From positions 1 through 7,870 of the forward strand of contig SFEX01000044.1 in assembly GCA_004557075.1 (NCBI GenBank): DNA of 7,870 bases, in the 5' to 3' direction. The notes beneath the pieces are model-generated. The model did no database searches. It was not told where the DNA came from and saw nothing but the letters and a program-made list of their open reading frames with translations. Positions 1 to 4,926 of the stretch are shown piece after piece. How positions within the stretch are numbered: position 1 is the first letter of the stretch; each line of letters starts with the position of its first letter. The DNA comes from Clostridiales bacterium. GTDB taxonomy: Bacteria; Bacillota; Clostridia; Oscillospirales; Oscillospiraceae. The position numbers were made by a program, and so were the translations under genes.

Positions 1-30
1 TTATTCATCGCAAAATTTCAAGACTGTAAG

Positions 31-40
31 TTGTATACAA
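31..40. promoter_or_regulatory. Perfect palindrome TTGTATACAA, possible operator
   Basis: The ten bases equal their own reverse complement. Palindromes of this form are typical of operators bound by dimeric regulators, GntR-type among them, but no regulator gene is in the window. The target, if any, would probably lie to the left of base 1. A palindrome this short can also occur by chance in AT-rich DNA. Confidence 0.2.
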
Positions 41-102
41 TCATCTTGCACTCCTGTATACCTTCTTCCTATTGACACAATGGCCGCCCCTACGGGTGCG
101 GT

Positions 103-120
103 GCGCGAGTGCAAAGAAAA
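103..120 (+). repeat. 18-bp direct repeat, copy 1
   Basis: The sequence begins GCGCGAGTGCAAA and matches bases 282-299 at 16 of 18 positions, with the first 13 identical. The two copies lie 179 bp apart and bracket the hairpin element at 191-240. The origin is unknown. They may be remnants of a dispersed repeat family rather than a target-site duplication, which would normally be shorter and directly adjacent to an insertion. Confidence 0.5.
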
Positions 121-183
121 TTATTTACAATCTAACCGGTCGAGCCGACGCAATAGCGTCTATTTGAAGCGTAAAAACGAAAT

Positions 184-210
184 AAAAAAGCCTTCCCCTT
201 GAGGGGAAGG
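184..210 (-). terminator. Rho-independent terminator of the minus-strand operon
   Basis: Read on the minus strand, the 8-bp stem CCTTCCCC/GGGGAAGG with a TCAA tetraloop is followed by a single C and then six T residues (189-184). This is the classical intrinsic terminator layout. It lies about 160 bases past the stop codon of the DUF1294 gene, and I see no better terminator in between. The hairpin belongs to the double-hairpin repeat, so the repeat's orientation appears to provide transcription termination. Confidence 0.6.
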
Positions 211-240
211 TGGCACGGCGATAGCCGTGACGGATGAGGT
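191..240. repeat. Short double-hairpin intergenic repeat (REP/MITE-like)
   Basis: Two stem-loops stand side by side. The first has an 8-bp arm CCTTCCCC (191-198) pairing with GGGGAAGG (203-210) around a TTGA loop. The second has a 6-bp arm CACGGC (214-219) pairing with GCCGTG (224-229) around a GATA loop. The tail ACGGATGAGGT follows. From memory, near-identical elements are scattered between genes in gut Clostridia genomes. Only one copy is present here, so its repetitive nature is prior knowledge and not something this window shows. Confidence 0.6.
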
Positions 241-281
241 GCTATCTGAAATTGTTTATTTTAGTTCTGCACCAATTGAGA

Positions 282-299
282 GCGCGAGTGCAAAAAAGA
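282..299 (+). repeat. 18-bp direct repeat, copy 2
   Basis: This is the second copy of the element at 103-120. It differs at two positions in the A-rich 3' part. It lies between the double-hairpin repeat and the 3' end of the DUF1294 gene. Confidence 0.5.
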
Positions 300-369
300 T
301 TAACTGAACACTTACTGGTCGTGACACCGCAATAACGATTAATTGAAATGCAGCAACGAAAGGAAAATA

Positions 370-639
370 TCACATATTTTTGCTCAGGTAAAAAATCAGC
401 AGCGCTATCTGCAATATCGCGAGCGCGGGAAAGCCGACGGCAAAGTACCAGTGCTTTGTCTTGTGGCGAAACGAGAGCATACCAACCGTGCCGCCCAGAG
501 CCCCGCCCAAAACGGCGAACAGAAACAGCACCTTTTCCGGGATGCGCCGCTTGCCTAACTTCGCGCATAGCTTGTCTATGCCCATCATGGCGCACAGCAC
601 GACGTTGATGACCGCAATGACGTAAAACAGATATTCCAC
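370..639 (-). CDS. DUF1294 family small membrane protein
   Basis: This 89-residue protein has three hydrophobic stretches, at about residues 3-20, 37-56 and 65-86, and is therefore probably an integral membrane protein. Family hallmarks of DUF1294 (B. subtilis YsdA-like) are visible: an MGIDK motif at 19-23, RIPE at 32-35, a glycine-rich helix (GGALGGTVGM) at 45-54 and FRHKTKH at 57-63. The usual length in this family is about 85-120 residues, so it is complete. The function of the family is unknown. The start is GTG at 639. An AGGAA ribosome-binding site eight bases upstream lies inside the last codons of the radical SAM gene, whose stop is only three bases away, so the two are co-transcribed and probably translationally coupled. 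It is the last gene of the operon. Confidence 0.9.
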   Translation of the reverse strand: MEYLFYVIAVINVVLCAMMGIDKLCAKLGKRRIPEKVLFLFAVLGGALGGTVGMLSFRHKTKHWYFAVGFPALAILQIALLIFYLSKNM

Positions 640-642
640 GGC

Positions 643-2577
643 TTACTTTCCTTTCTTTCTCGCGGGCCTCGCGTTCTTTTTCGGCTTCGGCTTTGCCCAG
701 CCCTTTTTGTAGCCCTCGGGCTTGCGCGGCTTCTCGGGCTCGGCAGGCTTTTTCGGCTTCGGCCTTGCGGGTCTTTCCGGACGCACGAGGCACTCCGGCC
801 CGTAGCCGATGAGATCCTCCCTGCCGGCGGTCTTGAGCGCTTCGATCACAAGCTTGCGCTTATCCGGCCTTTTCCACTGCAAAAGAGCCCGCTGCATCGC
901 CTTTTCGTGAAAGTCCTTTGCAACGTAAACAGACTTCATCGTCAGCGGGTCTATGCCCGTGTGGTACATACAGGTCGATATCGTGCCGGGCGTGGGATAG
1001 AAGTCCTGTACCTGCTCGGGCTGGCGCCCGGTTTTGTTCAGATACTCCGCCAGCGCGACCGCGTCCTCGAGCGTGCTGCCCGGGTGCGAGGACATGAGAT
1101 AGGGCACGATGTACTGCTCCTTTGAGTATTTCGTGTTGAGCTTCTTGTACTTTTCCATGAAGCGCTCGTAAACGTCTATATGGGGCTTGCCCATGTAGTC
1201 GAGCACCGAGTCTATGCAGTGCTCGGGCGCGACCTTGAGCTGACCGGAGATGTGGTATTTGACAAGCTCTGCGAAAAACTCGTCGTTTTTATCCTCGAGC
1301 ATATAGTCGTAGCGAATGCCGCTGCGGACAAATACCTTCTTGACGCCGGGGATCGCGCGCAGCTTGCGCAGCAGGGCGAGATAATCCGAGTGGTCGGCGT
1401 CGAGGTTGGGACAGGGCGTCGGCGCAAGGCAGCGGCGGTCGGCGCACATGCCGCATTTGGCCTGCTTTTTGCAGGAATGGTGGCGGAAATTTGCCGAGGG
1501 GCCGCCGACGTCGTTTATATAGCCCTTGAAGTCGGGAAACTTTGTGAGCGCCGTGACCTCGCGTATGACGCTCTCGTGGCTGCGGCTCGTTACCATCCTG
1601 CCCTGGTGGAACGCCAGCGCGCAGAAGCTGCACCCGCCGAAGCAGCCGCGGTTGTGGATAACGGAGAACTTGACCTCCTCGATTGCGGGCACGCCGCCGA
1701 GCGGCTCATACATGGGGTGGTACTGCTTTGTGTAGGGAAGCTCGGCTATGCGGTCAAGCTCCTTTGTATCAAGCGGCATGGCGGGCGGGTTTACGATGAG
1801 ATACCTGCCGTCGTGCTCCTGAATGAGCGCCCTGCCGCGCACGGGGTCGTGCTCGGCGTACTCAATGCGCGTCGCGTCGGCGTAAAAGCGCTTGTTATCG
1901 CGCACCTCGGCAAAGGAGGGTAAGCTCACGCTCTCAAAGGCGCATTTTTCCGGGTCTGAGCATAGAAAGGCCGTGCCCCGTATATCGCACATCTCCGACA
2001 CGGGAATCTTCTTTTTGAGCCTTTTTGCAATTTCGATCTCGGCGTATTCGCCCATGCCGTACACGAGCATATCCGCGCCCGAATCGACGAGTATCGAGCG
2101 GCGAACCTTATCGTCCCAGTAGTCGTAGTGCGCAAAGCGGCGCAGCGACGCCTCTAACCCGCCGATGATTATCGGCGTTTCCGAGCCGAAGGCCTCACGC
2201 GCGCGGTTTGAGTACACTATGGTGGCTCTGTCCGGACGCAGGCCGGCCTTCTTGCCGGGCGAGTAGAAATCCTCGCTGCGGCGCTTTTTGGCGGCGGTGT
2301 AGTGCGCGACCATGCTGTCTAAATTTCCCGCGCCGATCAAAACTGCAAGCCTTGGCCTGCCGAATGCGGCGAAGGCGTCCGCCGAGTGCCAGTCCGGCTG
2401 CGCGAGCACCGCGACGCGGTAGCCCTCGGCCTCGAGAGTGCGGGCTATGACCGCCGCGCCGAAGCTCGGGTGATCGACGTATGCGTCGCCCGTGACCAGC
2501 AGAAAATCATACCACCACCAGCCGCGCTCGTGCATCTCCTCCCTCGAGACGGGCAGAAATTCAGAATAATCCGTCAT
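643..2577 (-). CDS. ygiQ: YgiQ family (UPF0313) radical SAM protein
   Basis: This 644-residue iron-sulfur enzyme belongs to the YgiQ family, whose substrate is not established. The radical SAM motif CFGGCSFC has cysteines at 312, 316 and 319, which would bind the [4Fe-4S] cluster that cleaves S-adenosylmethionine. A second cysteine group lies at 369, 375, 378, 383 and 389. The N-terminus (TDYSEFLPVSREEM) and the segments LLVTGDAYVDHPSFG and IIIGGLEASLRRFAHYDYW are family signatures. The last ~45 residues are a Lys/Pro/Arg-rich tail, probably disordered, with an internal repeat. I chose ATG at 2577 over an in-frame TTG at 2592 because family proteins begin at MTDYSEF and GGGGAG (2590-2585) stands seven bases upstream. 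This ATG overlaps the previous gene's TGA as ATGA, suggesting coupled translation. Confidence 0.95.
   Translation of the reverse strand: MTDYSEFLPVSREEMHERGWWWYDFLLVTGDAYVDHPSFGAAVIARTLEAEGYRVAVLAQPDWHSADAFAAFGRPRLAVLIGAGNLDSMVAHYTAAKKRRSEDFYSPGKKAGLRPDRATIVYSNRAREAFGSETPIIIGGLEASLRRFAHYDYWDDKVRRSILVDSGADMLVYGMGEYAEIEIAKRLKKKIPVSEMCDIRGTAFLCSDPEKCAFESVSLPSFAEVRDNKRFYADATRIEYAEHDPVRGRALIQEHDGRYLIVNPPAMPLDTKELDRIAELPYTKQYHPMYEPLGGVPAIEEVKFSVIHNRGCFGGCSFCALAFHQGRMVTSRSHESVIREVTALTKFPDFKGYINDVGGPSANFRHHSCKKQAKCGMCADRRCLAPTPCPNLDADHSDYLALLRKLRAIPGVKKVFVRSGIRYDYMLEDKNDEFFAELVKYHISGQLKVAPEHCIDSVLDYMGKPHIDVYERFMEKYKKLNTKYSKEQYIVPYLMSSHPGSTLEDAVALAEYLNKTGRQPEQVQDFYPTPGTISTCMYHTGIDPLTMKSVYVAKDFHEKAMQRALLQWKRPDKRKLVIEALKTAGREDLIGYGPECLVRPERPARPKPKKPAEPEKPRKPEGYKKGWAKPKPKKNARPARKKGK
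676..696 (-). repeat. Intragenic repeat in the ygiQ tail, copy 1
   Basis: These 21 bases match 748-768 with one mismatch. They encode the AKPKPKK stretch of the Lys/Pro-rich tail. The repeat probably arose by local duplication in low-complexity coding DNA. Confidence 0.6.
748..768 (-). repeat. Intragenic repeat in the ygiQ tail, copy 2
   Basis: This is the partner of 676-696, encoding ARPKPKK. The copies are 72 bases apart, a multiple of three, so duplication or loss would keep the frame. Confidence 0.6.
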
Positions 2578-3683
2578 ATAAGCTCTCCCCAATACCAGCC
2601 CGAAACGCCCTTATGCTTGACAAGGTAGCCCCGGGAAGTCTCCTCAACGACGCTCACCTCGTCGCCCTCGCGCAGCTCGAGCACAAGGTCGGTGCAGTCG
2701 TTGCATTTGCAAAATTCCTCGTCGGAATACAGATATTTTGTCAGTATCTCCATCTCGTAGCCGGTGCGCACATGGCGGCAGAGCGAAAACTCCGCGCCCC
2801 GGCGCAGAACCTGCACCTCGTTGTCGCCCCAGCGGATATAGTAGCTTTTTTCGCCGCCGCGCTGCGCGGTCTTGACGCGCCTGACGGGGAAGGGATCATA
2901 GGAGGCAAAGGAAAAATCCTCGCTGCCCTCGTGCGGTATGATAAGCCCGTTTAGCTGTCCGTCGTCTTTGAGGGTGCAGCCGCCGTCGATGGATATTATG
3001 TGATGCTCGCGGTCGATGATGGGATTTGCGCACACCCTGTCGGGCAGATACAGCATGACCGGCCAGTGCCCGACGATGACCCACTTGTCAAAGCTGTAGC
3101 CGCAGCTCATAAAATCGTCAAACTTCATGCAGTCGCCGCCTATCTGCTCGCGCAGCGGGATATCGGGTCTTATGCCGCCGTGGACGAAGATGTAGTGCTC
3201 AGTTTCAATGGCGTGCGGCAGGGAGCGCAGGAAATCCCACTCGGGCATGAAGCGCTCGCGCAAAATGGGTACGAGCGGCTCAAAATCAAGCTCCTCGGTG
3301 ACGGTGATGTCAAGCTCTGCGAGCATATCCCAGATAAGCCCGCCTCGCCAGAACAGCATATAGTGAACGATTTTATCACGCCAGAAGCCAAGCTCGCTGT
3401 CCACGGCGTCCGGCCATGTGTCGCAGTTGCCGCACAGGACATGGCAGTTGCCCTTTTGGCACAGCGCCATGATAAAGCGCAAAGTCTCAAGGCTATATTT
3501 TCCCTTTTCGAGGAAGTCCCCGACTATTATAAGCTCATCCCCGTCCGAGAAGCCGAGCTTATCCAGCAAACCCTTGAAATACGGGAGGTTTGCGTGGATA
3601 TCCGACACGGCGATAAGCCGCCGCCCCTCGGTGTCAAGACGTTTGATTATTAATTTTTCTCTCCACATTGTTTTGTTACTCAA
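2574..3683 (-). CDS. Calcineurin-like metallophosphoesterase with C-terminal SH3-like tail
   Basis: This 369-residue protein carries metallophosphoesterase motifs in order: DIH (28-30), GDFLEKG (55-61), GNCD (85-88), HGG (168-170) and GHWP (205-208). Together they form the two-metal site. The second motif has Glu where Asp or Asn is usual. The third has Cys87 in place of the His of GNHE/GNHD, a change also known in YfcE-type enzymes. Residues ~330-369 resemble a bacterial SH3 domain (LREGDEVSVVE, then SGWYWGEL), and just before it is a CKCNDC cluster (325-330). The substrate is unknown: protein Ser/Thr phosphatase, nucleotide phosphatase and phosphodiesterase activities are all possible. The TTG at 3683 is preceded by GGAG seven bases upstream and overlaps the previous stop. 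The in-frame ATG at 3668 has a weaker site but cannot be excluded. No signal peptide is visible, so it is probably cytoplasmic. Confidence 0.9.
   Translation of the reverse strand: MSNKTMWREKLIIKRLDTEGRRLIAVSDIHANLPYFKGLLDKLGFSDGDELIIVGDFLEKGKYSLETLRFIMALCQKGNCHVLCGNCDTWPDAVDSELGFWRDKIVHYMLFWRGGLIWDMLAELDITVTEELDFEPLVPILRERFMPEWDFLRSLPHAIETEHYIFVHGGIRPDIPLREQIGGDCMKFDDFMSCGYSFDKWVIVGHWPVMLYLPDRVCANPIIDREHHIISIDGGCTLKDDGQLNGLIIPHEGSEDFSFASYDPFPVRRVKTAQRGGEKSYYIRWGDNEVQVLRRGAEFSLCRHVRTGYEMEILTKYLYSDEEFCKCNDCTDLVLELREGDEVSVVEETSRGYLVKHKGVSGWYWGELI
2585..2590 (-). promoter_or_regulatory. Ribosome-binding site deciding the ygiQ start
   Basis: GGGGAG on the minus strand lies seven bases before the ATG at 2577, within the last codons of the phosphoesterase gene. 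It would overlap or follow the alternative TTG at 2592, so it supports the ATG. Confidence 0.75.
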
Positions 3684-4824
3684 AGCGTTTCTCCATCAGA
3701 TACAGCGGCGCGCCTGCGCCAGGTTCCCTGTTTATGATGCGAAAGCCGTAGTGCTCGTAAAAGCCGACGGCGTGCCTGTTCTCGGACGAGACGTGCAGGC
3801 GCACAGCCTTGCGGCCGAGCTTCTGGTAATCGGTGATGGCTCTGCCCAAGGGCTGGATGCCCAGTCCCATGCCGCGATACTCCGGTTTGAGGTACACAAG
3901 GCTTATCCAGCCGATCCCCGCGCCGGCGCTGCGGCGCCTGTCGGTCTCGACAAGGCCGATAAGCTCCCCCTCGCCGCGTATGACCTTGAGCACCGCGCGC
4001 TCATCGTCGGCGCAGTGCGCCCTCGCGGCGGAGAGGTACAGCGGCGCGTTAAAGCCCCTGAGATCGCCGTGGGCGGCAAGCCACGCATCTGCGTAGCAGC
4101 GCTCATACAGCGCACCCTCTTTTTGCATATCAAGCGGCTCGTAGCTTAGATTTCCCATATCCACCCCGCCGGATTCCCTGCGCCACCAGCTCTGCTTTGC
4201 GAATGTGGAAAGTTCGGGCGGCAGATGGGAATTATCATTGTAAAACTCCACGGTGAAGCTGCCGTTTTCATAGTTAAGGCAGCTCACGGCGGTGTTGTCC
4301 CCGTGCGGGAGGGAGGGGATATCGGCGCTGGCTACGCCCAAAATATACGCCAGCAGCGAGCGTATCGCCATGCCGTGGCTCACGATGGCGACGGTCCTGC
4401 CGTCGTTTTGCTCGGCGATCTCCGTGACGATGCCCACCATGCGCTGCGTACACTCGGCGAAGGTCTCCGCACCCTCGGCGCGCCAGCGCTCGGGGTCGTT
4501 GTTGAAATAGTCCATCTGCTCGGGGTCGAGCCTGCGCATATCGCCGAAGCTCATGCCCTCGCATATGCCGAGGTGTATCTCCCGCAGGCGCGGCTCAAGC
4601 TGCATGGGCAGAGCGTGATACTTCGTTATAGCGCCCGCTGTCGTGACGGTGCGGCGAAGGTCGCTTGAGTAAAGTGCGTCGAGATGTATATCCTTAAAGC
4701 GCTCGGCAAGCGCGGCTATCTGACGCTGACCCTTGCCGGTTATGTAGCTGTTAAAGTGCCCCTGCACGATGCGGTAGAGGTTTCCCTCGGCCTCGGCGTG
4801 GCGTATCAAATAAATTTTAGTCAT
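3676..4824 (-). CDS. Histidine phosphatase-GNAT acetyltransferase fusion
   Basis: This 382-residue protein has two catalytic domains. Residues 1-~200 are a histidine (phosphoglycerate mutase-like) phosphatase: RHAE at 8-11 holds the phospho-acceptor His9, SSDLRR (53-58) and Glu82 complete the phosphate pocket, and SHGM at 149-152 supplies the second His. Residues ~225-382 are a GNAT N-acetyltransferase, with acetyl-CoA loop RGMGLG at 317-322 and the terminal motif ENRHAVGFYEHYGF at 348-361. Each domain has its normal length and its key residues, so both are probably active. Substrates cannot be read from sequence: small phospho-metabolites for the first domain and a primary amine for the second. 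The start is ATG at 4824 with GAAGGT eight bases upstream. It is the first gene of the operon, facing the divergent promoter region, and is probably cytoplasmic. Confidence 0.92.
   Translation of the reverse strand: MTKIYLIRHAEAEGNLYRIVQGHFNSYITGKGQRQIAALAERFKDIHLDALYSSDLRRTVTTAGAITKYHALPMQLEPRLREIHLGICEGMSFGDMRRLDPEQMDYFNNDPERWRAEGAETFAECTQRMVGIVTEIAEQNDGRTVAIVSHGMAIRSLLAYILGVASADIPSLPHGDNTAVSCLNYENGSFTVEFYNDNSHLPPELSTFAKQSWWRRESGGVDMGNLSYEPLDMQKEGALYERCYADAWLAAHGDLRGFNAPLYLSAARAHCADDERAVLKVIRGEGELIGLVETDRRRSAGAGIGWISLVYLKPEYRGMGLGIQPLGRAITDYQKLGRKAVRLHVSSENRHAVGFYEHYGFRIINREPGAGAPLYLMEKRFE
3691..3694 (-). promoter_or_regulatory. Ribosome-binding site favouring a TTG start
   Basis: GGAG on the minus strand is seven bases before the TTG at 3683. 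The competing ATG at 3668 is preceded only by the A-rich AACAAAACA with no clear Shine-Dalgarno. Initiation at the TTG would give an 8-base overlap (TTGAGTAA) with the upstream gene. Confidence 0.5.
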
Positions 4825-4866
4825 TATTTGTTACCTTCGTTGACCTGCAATTTTTAATAATATATA

Positions 4867-4894
4867 ATTATAACATTGAATTGATATTATACAA
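4867..4894 (-). promoter_or_regulatory. Probable sigma-A promoter for the minus-strand operon
   Basis: On the minus strand, TATAAT (4872-4867) is a perfect -10 hexamer. TTGTAT (4894-4889) sits 16 bases upstream as a weak -35, matching the first three consensus bases. Transcription would start near 4860, giving a leader of roughly 36 bases before the ATG at 4824. A second TATAAT lies at 4891-4886, so the exact promoter is uncertain. Confidence 0.5.
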
Positions 4895-4895
4895 T
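4868..4895 (+). promoter_or_regulatory. Possible plus-strand promoter for the GT4-csaB gene
   Basis: TACAAT at 4890-4895 is a 5/6 match to a -10 box, and a poor -35 (TTATAA, 4868-4873) lies 16 bases upstream. TTGATA at 4881-4886 is a good -35 match, but no clear -10 follows at the right distance. The hexamers overlap the minus-strand promoter elements, so the two directions could compete for polymerase. Confidence 0.3.
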
Positions 4896-4916
4896 GAATT
4901 TTGGCAATTAACAAGC

Positions 4917-4921
4917 GGAGG
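4917..4921 (+). promoter_or_regulatory. Strong ribosome-binding site for a TTG start
   Basis: GGAGG lies five bases before the TTG at 4927. No ATG or GTG stands at a usable distance, and the following residues MKVLHLISGG are the expected beginning of a GT4 enzyme. The TTG start is therefore well supported. Confidence 0.8.
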
Positions 4922-4926
4922 CAGTA

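Larger units (their letters stand above)
1..369. other. Non-coding region with small repeats and hairpins
   Basis: No convincing gene lies here. Open frames in the region are short and lack both family signatures and good start sites. Visible content: a 10-bp palindrome at 31-40, a pair of near-identical 18-mers at 103-120 and 282-299, a GACGC/GCGTC hairpin with an AATA loop at 147-160, and a double-hairpin repeat at 191-240. The octamer GAGTGCAA occurs at 107-114 and 286-293 and, inverted, at 46-53. The area is more AT-rich than the coding DNA and sits just downstream of the minus-strand operon, so it serves at least as that operon's 3' end. Confidence 0.7.

Noticed and set aside
18..44. Eight-codon minus-strand ORF (ATG at 44) with GGAG six bases upstream
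   Set aside because: It is too short to support as a gene, and no downstream gene in the window could be controlled by it as a leader peptide.
103..299. CRISPR array
   Set aside because: Only two imperfect 18-mers are present, 179 bp apart, with no regular spacing and no cas gene.
242..793. 183-residue minus-strand open frame overlapping DUF1294 and the ygiQ 3' end
   Set aside because: It runs out of frame through two well-supported genes, has a biased Arg/Lys/Ala composition and shows no family motif. It is a shadow of GC-rich coding DNA.
2578..2592. In-frame TTG at 2592 as the ygiQ start
   Set aside because: The five extra residues do not match the family N-terminus, and the GGGGAG ribosome-binding site lies at the TTG itself, correctly spaced only for the ATG at 2577.
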